64,000 bases of DNA from Datnioides undecimradiatus. Its lineage: Eukaryota; Chordata; Actinopteri; Lobotiformes; Datnioididae. The DNA lies in contig WARS01000029.1 in NCBI GenBank assembly GCA_008933995.1, positions 8,866,332 to 8,930,331 of the forward strand, written 5' to 3'. Below the pieces are notes generated by a model that made no database searches, was not told the origin of the DNA, and worked only from the letters and a program-made list of their open reading frames with translations. Made by a program: the position numbers and the translations under genes. Numbering within the stretch: the first letter of the stretch is position 1; the number at the start of each line of letters is the position of its first letter. Positions 1 to 28,647 of the stretch are shown here, piece by piece.

Positions 1-1359
1 AAGGGTTTTGATCAAATCCTTTAAGTGACATTTAAGTTTTTCCTCTAAATCTCACATCACATATTGTTCAAACCGATTTATTTTTGTTATTTTTCTTAAC
101 ATCAGCTGTAATTCTGTTAACTTGGTCTTAACCCTTTTTTGTATTGTGTTTTATTTAATTTCTTGAATTAGAATTGAAGCTTTTGTGAGGATAAATATCA
201 AAATTTACTGAAATAAAGTATTTGTCAGACCAGGGGGCAGCGTCTGTGGTGAAAGGGCGTCATGTGCAGCTATTATAAGGAAGTTTATTGGGCAGACGCA
301 GGCACGGGCCCAGAGGTCAGTGGGGACAATAGGACTCTTCAGTGGCCCTCACTGCCCTCTTTATAGTGGGGCGTTAGAAAGAGGCTTCACAGATGCCGTC
401 TCGCTCTGGCTCTCCTCTGTTCAAGACACATGAGCCGCGAAGTTAAACAGATTGCCAGCAACGTACACCATGTCCTGTTCAGGTTGAAATGAGTTTACTC
501 AGTGCCTCAGTAGACATGGAACATAACTTTGTGTAAATAATGATGCCTCTGTGGGCTTCATTATTATTTACACCACTAAGAGAGAAATACTTGTTGACTG
601 GAGAGGTGTTAACACTAAATTAATGCACCAGCTAAATTTGCCTTATTTCAATCCTGCACAGGTGTGTTGTCTGTCAGCTTGTTGTCAGCACACTGCTTTA
701 TGCTGCTGTTGTCAAAAACTAGAAAATAAATATGATCTAAGTGGAATATTCCCAACAGTCAAAAGCTGGTGCTCTATTGTCTAATGTAACAAATAAATTA
801 CTACCTTATTCATTTAAATCACTGAGAATACTGTCAGCTTCTTGAGAGACACTAGCTCAGATCCAAAGCAAACTCACAGTACAGGAGGCAAACCCCTTTT
901 TTTGTTGCAGCTATTACAAGTAGCAGCATCCTCTTTGCAGAGGGAAGCAATATGGCTTACTGGGACTGTGATCCTGAGTTCGACAAACGTGAAATGTTTC
1001 ATTTAACACCTTTTAAAACTGTCTTGTGCTTTTAGTCACATCTGGGAAGCTGTTTTTTTGTGTTTCACATACCAAAAATCTTTTAAATATAATATAAACA
1101 CTATACGAGATAGAAAGGCTCATTGTAACCACAGCAGTGTGGAGTTTTGATTTAATGTCCTTCAGAATTCAGTTGAGTCATTAGAAGTGTTTGTTATTCA
1201 CTGTTATTCGAACACTTATCTCAGGTTAAAGGAGGAGATGGTAAATGTGCTGTATATTTTGGCTGCATTAAAAGCAGATGAATATGAAGATTTCAACCAG
1301 GTGACTGTAGAAATCAGAATAAATTTTCTCGACTGATCGACCCTTCTTTGTGTCTGCAG
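1..1359. other. upstream intron sequence of mast3, no gene recognised
   Basis: AT-rich sequence ending in a clear splice acceptor (tttgtgtctgcag) before the first visible exon. The short open frames here have no recognisable family features. Human MAST3 has further N-terminal exons; I do not see them, so they probably lie to the left of the window. Confidence 0.6.
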
Positions 1360-17796
<16,437 letters not shown>

Positions 17797-20700
17797 CTGC
17801 TCACCACTGCATCATCTCAACTGCTTGAATGTTTTCTTTCGAAAGATGTAAGCTCGTTTACAGACTTGTCTGGTCGAGAGTGAGTGGAAGAGGATTTTAC
17901 TTGAATTTTGTAATTGTAAATTTTTGCCTCAAGGCATTGCAGACCTTCTGGTCTTATTTATTACATTTATAAACTATGATGAGTTAGTAACAGGGGAATA
18001 GAGAAGCTGGCATTGGTTGAATAGCCAATACTCAACATTTTTGTATCCATAAAATGTTGTTTTATGTCTTTTGACTGTTTTTTTTTGTTGTTGTTGGGTT
18101 TTTTTGTTTTGTTTTTTTAATAAATGTATTTTTTATTGCATTGCATTACAGAGTAGTTTGACAATGCTGGACATGATTGTTGCAGGACCAAACGGTACGA
18201 GATGTCATTTTAGAAATTGAAGTTGTTCGTTTTTGTTTCTCCTTCTCAGTGTCAGTTTTTATGTGAACAGTGCAGCTTCCAATAGCATAATAACGCAATT
18301 ATCTTGATCTCCATAAACCTAAGAATGACCTCAGGTCAGGTTCACGCTGCGAAACAACATGGTTGATGTGTCATTTCCTGATCTGTTGTCAGCCAGACAA
18401 TATTCTACTACAGTACTGATGTTTTGGCTGCAACACTACACTGTAGAAGAAAACGCCAAAGCTACGAAGCGCTTCTTCTTTGGAATTCTTCCATTTTGCA
18501 AAAACTGTTGTTTGTAACAAAGTCACATCAGAGGGGAAAAGAAGCACTGAATTATGGACACAGACATGAGAAAATTAGTTGTGCTGAGTTTCTCTGACAA
18601 CTTCTTCACATTTATGAGAAATACTTCCATTGACTTGATGATCATGTTCCTTGCAGTGTGAATTCAGTCACAGAATCATTCTTAAAGGTGGAACCATGTA
18701 GTGAAGGGTAATGTTGCACACCAACAGTGTCCAAGTATGACTTTAAAGTACAATCAGTTGTGAAGCCGACATGAAAAAAAGGTTTTTATGTGCCATGATA
18801 TCGGTGAAGCATCCTCTAAGCCATATCTTTGACAACAAGAGATGTCAGTTGAAATCATTTGTGCTGTTTGTACAGCTCTACATGAAGTACGTGTCTTTTG
18901 TTGATTTTTTTTTTTTTTTTTTTTTTGGCATTTTACCGTCTCATCAAAAAAATGTAGTCGTGGACGAAGTTCTGGATGTTGGGGGAACTTTACACGCTCT
19001 ACACGCTCCGCTCTTTGGCTACTCGATATTCACAGTGTGATACCGTATCATGGAGGTTTCTAAAATGACTCTACAATTAGCTTGATTTATTTTCTCCTGC
19101 TCTAAACACTGGTTCAGCATGGTTCTGCGTTTCACTGTAATAACTTGTTCTACTCGAAGCATGCAATTTGCAGGTTAAAACATTGAGCAACCAAATGAAA
19201 GTCTTCATCTTCTTCAGAGCCTGGAGAGAATATCTTTTCATTTAAAACATTTTAAAAAACATTGACTTTTTTCCCCCTTACTTGTTGTAAGAGGACATTT
19301 TGTACCCGGTCGTTTTTCTGATCCTTGTGTATTTTTTTTCTGTGACAGTAGCTATGGTCTTTTTTCCACAAGCATGCAGACACCATGCCTGAAAGACCCG
19401 TTCCTACCTAATTTACTGTGTAGTGATGTTTACATGGAAGGGGAAAGTGCACTAATGTATTTTGACGTGAATTTTCTAAGTGAATGTTGAAGGTCAACAG
19501 TAGAGGTAAAACCCTTACATCGAATCCAAACCCAGGGCTTCTTTGATCAAATGTTTTATGTTTTTGTATTGTACAAATATTGATGTATATTTTGATAACA
19601 AGGATGTATAATTCCAAATGTGTTGAAGGGCAGGATATGCACGATGACAATGCCAATTTAAGGCACCAGGATTTTGGAAAGTCTTGCTTGAGGGAATGGG
19701 CTGTTTTTGAACAAACAAAACAAAACCAAAAAAAGACCCCAAATAAACAAACTAAAGCTAAAAACAAAAAAAACCCCACCTTGTTGGGATTCATTCAACA
19801 GTATTTCACATGTGGCACAGGATGTATTTCACATTTTTCCACTACAGAGACAGTTCGGAGGTTCGTTGTCTCATTTGTCAGTGGCTGTTGCTGGCTTTTG
19901 TACCAACTTTGTCTTGAGTCTGTTGTTTATAAAATCCAAATTATTGACGTGTTCCTGAAGTCCTTCTTCTTCCTCTTCTAGAAAAAAAGTCTCTCATGCT
20001 TGACTTTTACAGGATGCCATTGTCATGTCAGCACAGCTCAGTTATTTTTGCAGTCTGACAGAATTGTTTACAAAGAACCCACATGCTATGTACTGTACAG
20101 ACATTTTATATCCTGTGGCTGTATATGATGAAACTACCCTCTTTGATACTATGGGAGAAAACAACACTTATTGATGTAACATATCTGATATTGTTTTGTT
20201 TTGAGAACCTGCTCATAAAGAGTTATTTACCACCAAGCTGAGAAGCATGTAGTGTTTTCACATGCATTTAAGTAACCAGCCTATCCCCTTTTGGAGAATA
20301 CCTGCTTTTGGGAGATGTCTTTAAAGAATCTGATGGATCAAAGAAGATCTGTTTAATAGCTAGATGTCTGATAAAACCTGATTGCTTGGCTACATGTACA
20401 CTTTACCTAGTTTGGGAAGTTTTTTATTAGCCCGTTTGCATGAAAAAGCAGTCATGATAAGATGCTGCAGAGGGTTGGATAAAGCTCGAGGTGTTTGCAA
20501 GTGAGGAAATAAGTCAGACCACACAAACAGTGATTTAAAAGCTGTGTGGTTAAGACAAACAAACTTGAGGCAGTTGAGACGAGCACAGATAAGAATCTCA
20601 GCTGGTGTTAAACTTACTCTTTAGGAGCAAACGGGCAGGTCAAACTGTTGTACATGTGCATGTGATCTCCTGTGGACTCTTCTGTTCAGTGCATGCTGCA

Positions 20701-20800
20701 TGAGACAAGCACACATCTGTAATACTTGACTGCATGGTATACTGGCCAAATTGCCCCCGTACTGTGTTTTCTTGTGCAACAAATAAAATTTCTATTTCTC
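17797..20800 (+). other. mast3: mast3 3' UTR with two candidate poly(A) signals
   Basis: AT-rich noncoding sequence after the mast3 stop. AATAAA hexamers occur at 18119-18124 (after a T-rich stretch) and at 20782-20787. The second is followed by a sharp loss of gene-like context before ndufa7. Two UTR lengths, about 0.3 kb and 3 kb, are therefore possible. Short open frames in this block (for example near 19408-19981) look random and Lys/Phe-rich. Confidence 0.6.
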
Positions 20801-21417
20801 ATCCTAAGTCCGACTCTACGAGTAATCCAGATTCATGTGCTTAGTTATTATTTCCCATACAGAGAACTTTGTTTAGTCATATATAGTTTTCTTACACAGC
20901 TCTGATATTGGAAAAGAATTAGATAATATAGTTTGTAACAATTCCATCCTCAGCCATACACAATTTCTTTTATATCACGTTTAACTTTGTATCCAATCAT
21001 CTAACAAGAAATGAGGTATTTCAGATAATGGTGACAAACGTTTTACCAGTAAGGCAACAAAACATGGTAAATGCTTTTTGACAGCAATTTGTTACTGGCC
21101 ACAAATTTGCATAGTTACCAATACAACAGAACTGAGCTGTACATGTAAAGAGATACAGTAAGTGTGGTCTGAGAACAAAAAACAGTTTCCAAGCTCCAGT
21201 ATAGTATTTATTTTGAATAAAGTTTTAATTATTAAAGTAATTACGTTTTTTTAAGTACGTTTCTGCCTCCCAACGGTGCCTTTAAGCTGTTCTTAGCCAC
21301 AAGATCCAGAACCAATAAATTATACATTTCCCACCTCTCTGAAAGTGCCTGTGCTTTCAGTGAGCCAGCTGTTCGTCGTGTAATGCTGCAGTTCTCTTTT
21401 CAGGCCGCGAGGTGTCA

Positions 21418-21490
21418 GTCGCGCGATGACACATGCGCGATGTTTTCACAGAAGAAGCTCTGTGTCCTTCACAACAGCAAACATGGCGAC
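21418..21490 (+). promoter_or_regulatory. ndufa7: GC-rich start region of ndufa7 with NRF1-like and YY1-like motifs
   Basis: Around 21418-21442 the sequence has two CGCG-containing stretches including atgcgcga, which resembles half of an NRF1 site. The start codon lies in AAACATGGCGAC (21479-21490), close to the YY1 consensus AANATGGCG. Both are frequent at genes for respiratory-chain subunits. Function is inferred from motif resemblance only. Confidence 0.4.
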
Positions 21491-23449
21491 AGCTACCAAA
21501 ATCATTCAGAGGATCCGAAATTATTTATCAGGGGTGAGAAAAACGGCCATTACTTAAATCCTAACCAGGAAGTAACGTAACTGTGAGATAAACACAATCT
21601 CCGGATGCTTTCTTGGACTAAAGTTGCTAATTTAACTGGAAGACGTTGCCTAATCGAGCTAACAGCAAGCTAGTTTTCAAGCTAGTGGGGTGATAAGTGC
21701 ATGTGGAAGAATAACGTTAATGTAATTAGGGGGTCTATTTTGGTGCAATGACTTTTCCTCAGCATCTGTCAATAATAGAGAGAGCAATTAATCCAATAAT
21801 GGTTCATTTTCAGCACAACCTTCAAGCCAAACTGCAGCTGAGATACGAGGAAGTTTCAAAGAGGTAAGGCTACATGCACTCCTGTTACCCTGCAGTAATT
21901 CAGCTTCCCATCAGCGCTGTTACAGACTCAACTACAGATGGTTTAGTTGTCCCTGGGAACACCTCGTAGCCGGTTAGTAGTGTAGTGATACATGACTGTT
22001 GTGTTTGTGTAGGGTGCTTTACTTGGCGCGTCTTAGCAGGAATTGGCACACCTGCTTGCACCTGTCTCACCTCGGATCTGATTCAGACCACTTAGGTTGG
22101 ATCTGAGGTAAACGATGACACCTGTGTCAGTGTTGGACTTGAAGCAGTGCTCTGCACGGCACTGAAAAATAGTTAACTCTGCTGTCAACGGCGGGTGTGC
22201 CACTGCTCATTAAAGGTCAGACCAACAGTTCTGGAGTCTGAAATATACCGTTATTAGCTCTGCTTCCCAAGATTAGACACATAACGGCATCTATGTCTAA
22301 TCAGTCTAATCTAGTGACTCCGGTGAAATGTTACAGTGTCAAAATCATGGATCCACAACACAAACTAACCATGCTTATCACACCAGTGCCTCAAATAAAC
22401 ACCCCTCCTCAAACAAATGCACAAAATGCAAGGGTCTACAGTAAAAGAAGTAGCAGTGGTGCTGTTAAAACATAGCACCATACTCTATTTTGGGTGATGA
22501 CATTGAAATTGGACAGCTTTAACTTTCTTTCTTCACAGCACACAATCAGGTACGTTTTGTTTACAATGCTTTTTTTCTATAGGACACAGCCACCACCTAA
22601 ACTGGCAGTAGGCCCAAGCCACAAGTATGCCAGCAACTACTACTACACCAGGGATGGACGTAGGGAGTCAGTACCTGCCACAATTGTCATGTCTTCACAG
22701 AAGGCTCTCACTGCTGGCAGGTAAAAAATGGCATTTTCATGTTGATTATAACCAGATAAGAAGATTACCAGATAATCCTCAATCTTATTCTGTCAATGCA
22801 TTGGAGTGCCTTTGAGCAAGACACTGAGCCCCAAATGGCCCTGATGGTCAGGGCACCGGTGTATGATTGTGCATCACTGCGAGAATGAAAGGCAATTTGT
22901 GAAGTGCTTTGGACAAAAGGGTGGTAGCTTTCATTTATCTTATTTATTTATCTTTATCTTTATTTTTATTTTATCTTAAGGGGATTCATGACAAAAGTGG
23001 CATCAGCGACACTTAAGTAAAAATGACCTGATTTCAATTTATGGCCAAAAAGATTATATGGATAATGGATGAAAAAAACGTATGTTATCCATTCTGCAGT
23101 AAGCGCCTGCAACTACTCATCTAGCGAATCAGTTACTGTCAAAAGTTAAATTTGATGAAAAATATGTATCTAAATGTAGAATTAGACCAATTTCCATCCC
23201 ACCGTCCCTCCCTTCTAGTTTTTTTTTTTTTTACGTCAGTCTGTTATCTTTGTTGAAACTGCTTTCTACTACTACTCTTCCAACCTCTCAGTGTGCTTCT
23301 ACTTAATATTAATTAATATTTAATTAACTGTGATATTTTCCACCCTTCTGATCTCCTGTAGTCAAGTTGCTGAGGCCCCAAAGCCCCCAGTGACCCCTGG
23401 TGCTGTATATAAGGAGCCACAACTCTCCACAGACCAGCCATACCTCTGA
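21483..23449 (+). CDS. ndufa7: NADH:ubiquinone oxidoreductase subunit A7 (B14.5a)
   Basis: Four coding exons, 21483-21533, 21814-21863, 22583-22720 and 23362-23449, join into 327 nt or 108 residues plus stop. The human protein is 113 residues. The N-terminus [17 protein letters not shown] is followed by [49 protein letters not shown] and the ending LSTDQPYL, all matching the NDUFA7 family. It is an accessory subunit of mitochondrial complex I on the matrix side, with no cleavable presequence expected. The start is fixed by the family N-terminus. A poly(A) signal lies at 23563-23568. Human NDUFA7 also lies beside CD320, and here it is followed by a CD320-position receptor. Confidence 0.96.
22795..22935. 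repeat. dispersed-repeat fragment in ndufa7 intron 3
   Basis: The stretch beginning tgcctttgagcaagacac and continuing through gagccccaaat, tgtgaagtgctttgga resembles a short interspersed repeat common in teleost genomes, remembered by its 'gagcaaggcac ... gtgctttg' core. No terminal structure or target duplication was found, so the class is not assigned. Confidence 0.45.
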
Positions 23450-24500
23450 GGAGCAGGATTAACTCCGTCAGCAACTACAACAACTTAAATTTTCCATCTA
23501 AACCTCCTGTAGAGGCCCGACCACTGCGTCTGTTGGTTGTATCCTGTACAAAATTAAGTGTGAATAAAATGTGTTCTATTTACGTTTTGTGTCCAAGTGG
23601 TTATTTGGGTGGTATTATACAGTGAACAAGCATGAAGTGGGTTTAGACTTGGTGCTGTGTGGATGAAAGGTTTAGGAAATGCTGGTTGCAAGATAAGAGC
23701 AATAACAGGGTGGATTATGCAAGTTTGCTGATTTATTAGCTGGATCATCTCAGGGGGTCATTTCCCATAGAGGCAAGGACCTAAAGGCATGCAGCTTGAG
23801 ACCTCATAAAGTCCAGCTAACATAACAACTAATGCTGTGTTCAGGTGACCTAATTTTGAGAAGCAAATGTGTTATTTACCTTTACTAAAAAAAATGCCCC
23901 AAATTAACTGAGAAAATATAAGTGATTTTGATACATGAAAATGATCAGTCAGGGTGTATTTTGCATTGTTTGTATTTAATTTCCTTGGATTTGGCATATT
24001 GAGTGTCTCATGCAGGCTTGAGAAATTAACTCCCACAAGTGTGTTATAATGAACCTGCCAAAGCACCTGTGACTTTAAAGGGAAATTCTTCTGGTGTTGT
24101 TGCAGCTCTGCTTCTGTCAGTTTAAGTCTGGTTTTGTGTTTGTGCAAGAAAAAAAATGAGAAAACTAGGTACTTTGAACATGAAGAAAAGAAGAACATTT
24201 GAAGAGCATTTGTTGATGAAGGTACAGTCAATCAAAGTTGGGTCTACAATTGTACTTGTAGTACTAATTGTACATATAATGAAGAAACTTAAAGGATCAA
24301 CAGTAAAAAAGTTACTGACTGTTACATTGTGTCCATTGCATTACCACTACCGATGCCTTCATGTCTAAGCAGCATTTAATATTGTAGCTGATGGTGAAGC
24401 TGTTTTTAAATATTATGTATAGGACAGCAAACAATGATGATTTTTTTTAAGGCTTAATCTGCATTTTGTCTTCTGAAGTCATCAATTTGATCGTTTTGTT

Positions 24501-24505
<5 letters not shown>

Positions 24506-24559
<54 letters not shown>
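24506..24559. repeat. (TA)n microsatellite
   Basis: About 27 uninterrupted TA units between ndufa7 and the receptor gene. Such tracts are length-variable and can extrude as cruciforms. Confidence 0.95.
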
Positions 24560-24564
<5 letters not shown>

Positions 24565-24689
24565 TATTGGCTGTTGATACAATACAAACCTTAAAAATTA
24601 TTCAAGAACTAAAATGATTGTAAGGAAAAAGTATGAAGTTCACATTTAAGAAGCTCGATGTAAACACCGCGTTACGCTTCATGGAGCAG

Positions 24690-24772
24690 TGACGTCAACA
24701 AAGATCAGGTTTAACCAGCAAAAGCGATTGGAAACACCTTTTTTGTAATTACCCGCAGAAAGGAATGAGTCA
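24690..24772 (+). promoter_or_regulatory. CRE palindrome and AP-1 site upstream of the receptor gene
   Basis: A full palindromic CRE, TGACGTCA, lies at 24690-24697, and an AP-1 consensus TGAGTCA at 24766-24772. They are about 340 and 265 bases before the receptor start codon. The sequences are exact matches. Promoter function is inferred from position and the CpG content of 24830-25020. Confidence 0.45.
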
Positions 24773-25031
24773 CCTACTTTATGTAGGTTACAGCTAAAAA
24801 CTAATACCCAGGTCGTCAATTTTAAAAGGTACATTACGACGTCCGCGTCACACCTGGAAACGACTCAGTTTGACACTAAAACAAATGAACAACATGCTGG
24901 GCGACATTAATTAAACTGTAAAACAAGACTGGCGCTCATAGTAAAGCTGCTACCTGCAGGCTGACGGATTCGGCTATTGCGTCATATTTCCGCGCCGCGT
25001 GCGTGCATTGCAACTGTGGAGGTCATCCACG

Positions 25032-28000
25032 ATGGGACACCTTGGAGGGCTATTTCTTCTCATCTTCACTCTGGCCTGCAATAACATCTGGGGTAAGTTT
25101 CTAGAATTACTTCTGCGTGTGTGTGTGTGTGTGTGAAACACAGAGCTGCTCTTGTTTCAGCGTTTCGTTTTGGAAGCGGGTGAACAGCGGAGAGTGCAGT
25201 CAAGCAGAAGCGCCTGCTCGTTTGAATGAAGTCCGTTTACAAACTATATCGGCAACTCAATCGTTAACTTGAAGTGTTTGATAAGGTTTTAGACTTGCCA
25301 TGTTATACATATTACGTCACGGGAAGCTTGTTTTTTAACAGCTTTTGCCAAGAACATGATAATGTCTATTAATGCACTAAATTGCAGCCTAGATACAGAA
25401 GAAAACCCTGTGCACAAGTCAGTGTAGCACTGTCAGCCCCAATATAGTCCAAATATGGTTGGAGTTTTGAGAGAAATGACAGAAATCGTATTTTGAGCAG
25501 GCAATTTATCAGATAAATCAGTCAAAAAAGTCAAATTACAATTTCTTTGATCTGACACAAGTGAAATTTAGTTTTATGCGGTTTTAGTGGTTTTACTGTG
25601 ATAATCATGAGTTAAAGGAACAAAACCTACGAGAAAAAAGATTAATTTGTCCATTCATTGAATAACTTCAGTCTATTAGGCTTCAGGTCACCACATATTA
25701 ACATGTTATGTCTTTACAGAATAAAAACAGAAAATGTGAAGGTTCTGCTGAAAATACCAATTAAGTTAATAATATTTTATTATTGTTGAAGGCGTTAGAT
25801 GTTATATTCCTTTACTTTTTATTTACATATATTTTATGTAACCTATAAGCTGTCATTTTCCTCCCGGTCTATTATGTAACTTTAAAACACTTGTATTGTC
25901 CTGATGACGCTTCTTTGATTTCTATCTTAACAACTGACATTCTGCACACTAACAGTAAACAGTGTCTCACGCATGTGCTTCAGGTGCTGCTGGTCACTCT
26001 CTGTCCCCCTGCCACGTAACCACAGGAGTTCAGGTGTAGTACGGCTCATGTGATCCCAAGACTGAGTGTGTGACGACACTCAGACTGTGGAGGATGGGTC
26101 AGATAACACCGCTGTGGTGAGTCAACAACCCTGACCGCATCCCAGACTATGAACATACACCGATTCATAAGCCTATTTTTTATCTTGGCAGCACAAACCA
26201 AAAGAATTAAAAACAAGGAATGCAGGCTTGTTTCTATAGCATCGCTTTTAATAATCTGGCAATTCAGCTTACTCTCATATAAGACATAAAAGGCATTCAG
26301 ACAAAAAAAACCCTCTAACTTAAAAGTCAAATTAAAGCTGCTTTTATGGGGCCTCACACTGTCTAAGAGAGAAGCCATTAGCCTAGCCTGTTGCTAATCA
26401 CTCTTCATTCTCCTGGAGCAATCCTGAAGGCATGCTGTAGAAAGTTTTCCATCCACAGTCTGTGTTAATAGTTAGTTAGTTGCTGGCAAAGCCAAAGTAG
26501 TAGTGTCAACTTGGTCAGTCCAAGTCACTCTTGTCATGTGCAGTCAATGTCTCTACCATGTAGAATTTTTGACAGTGCAGCTTCAGTGTCTGCAGTATTT
26601 GCGTCTACTGGCTGAAAGAACAATAATTCCTTTATCTTTTGTTTCTCCATCAGTGTTTTTGTAGTGTTTTGAATGGCAGTAATGCATTTGTGAAAGAGAG
26701 ATTTGCCCTCTGTTGTGATCCTAAAAAGATCGCTTCGTTGCAGAACCTATTATTTAAATATATAATTTGCTTAAACTGGCTTTTGTGGACCATTACCAGC
26801 CAAATGTTGCAATAATGGCCTTTGTGTCAGATTCACAAGCTTCTTCTCGGTGAGCAGATTGTTAAAATTATCAACATGCTGTAGAAGTGGCTTCTCTGTT
26901 TTATGAAAACAAAGAAAAATGCAAAGCTATATGTTAAGAGTCTTTCTGCAAAGGAATGCTGAGCCAGAAACACTACAAACATTTTGATTAATTACGTTCT
27001 TTATTTAAAGGAGGGCTTTGATATTCTTCAACCTGGACCCCTTGTGTTTGTGTGTCTGGTATAGAGATACCCGTCCAGTATAGTAGCAAGTCACCGGCTA
27101 GGGAAACAAGCTACAATGCACACACATGCTGTCAATAAACTCCTCCAGTAAAAGTACCTTTTTTTTTCCACTGACAAACTCACATTGTTGTTAAAATTGT
27201 CCAGCAACTTTAGGAAAACATTTGCTTTTCTGTGTACTGAAACCAAGTTAACACAATAATTTTAGCTGCAGCTATGCTATTTATGATTCCATTTCTTCTT
27301 CAGCTTCAAGTTTTTATCCTGGATAAAATGTTTCCGGGCAAGACTTCCCCTCTGTTTCATGATGTTGCCAGACAATTTTTAAAAACGTAGTAGATGTGCA
27401 CTGATGAATGCTGAAACAATTTTTAAGTATAAAGTATATCCACAGTTGTCATTCAAACAGGTCCAGGTTGAAAATAATGGAAATTCCACCTCTTTCAAGT
27501 AGAGGCAAACAGATAAACATCAATATAAATAAGACCAAGTTTTTATATTTGTTACATGTTTTGGTGCAAAACTGAGCGCTAAGCTGAATATGTAAACATC
27601 TAACTGATCTATTAACTAACGCTAGCTTCTTTGTAACACCTAACCTTTAGACATTGAGGATGGATGGATGGATTCTTTCATTGATTTGACAATAATAAAG
27701 TTAAAGTAAGAGTTGTACTGTCCAGTTGTGGCACACAGGAGAGGCTGAAACCAAAAGCTGACATTAAGAAGTCTGACTATGTGACTTTGAAGTCCCAGAA
27801 AACAGAAATATTGTGCAATGCACTTATCATGATAATTGCTCGCCAAGTGAAAAACTCAAACAAGTCCACGCTGGCTGCAAAATGTAGTTCAAAGGTGATT
27901 ATTTCAGTTTTTTCTGCTCTGTGTCAAAGTCTAACGGCGCCACACTGTCAGTCCGATTATTGTGATATGATGTGATGTGCTGTGCTCTTTTACCTACAGT

Positions 28001-28587
28001 TGTTGTCCTGTTTGGACATTAGTACTGTGTAATGGAGTTAAAAAACTAATTATGAATCACTTTTGAAGCAGAATTTCTTCTTTTAAACAGAAAATTTATT
28101 TTTAAACTAATGTTAATAAACCCCCAACATTATGTAAACACCTATTTTTATCGACCATACAATATATATAGATACGCTTTCTTTCATCTCTGTAATACTG
28201 TAAAAGATATCTCATTTATTCACTGTGTGAAGAAAAATACCATTGCAGATTTTTGTCTTATAATCCTGTTTAAGTCATTAGCTTACTCTGGATATTGAAT
28301 TCCAGAGCCATTTGGTGTTCAGCTGAACCTCATACTCCATAACATTTACAAACAAAGTATTTTTTGAGGATTTAATGTGATTGCAGGCATTAAACATAAA
28401 TACTGTTGATGCAAGTAACACCAGCAGCATGAATATTGTCAGTGTTGCAAGGAGCTTAGAGAGTTAGAGTCTTGAATACCTGCCAGGAAAATGTAGAAAG
28501 ATTTTTTTTCTCCCACCAGAAAACAGACATCCTAGTGCAACGCCAGTCATTTTAGAGACCCAGTAGTTACATTACATGTATCTCCTG

Positions 28588-28647
<60 letters not shown>

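Larger units (their letters stand above)
23570..25031. other. ndufa7 to receptor intergenic region
   Basis: About 1.4 kb without a supported gene. It contains a long (TA)n tract (24506-24559) and, nearer the receptor start, CpG-richer sequence with CRE and AP-1 consensus sites. Short open frames here have no family features. Confidence 0.6.

Noticed and set aside
19408..19981. Open frames of 128 and 133 residues on opposite strands in the mast3 3' UTR
   Set aside because: Lys/Asn- or Phe/Cys-rich random composition, no domain, both strands open over the same AT-rich stretch.
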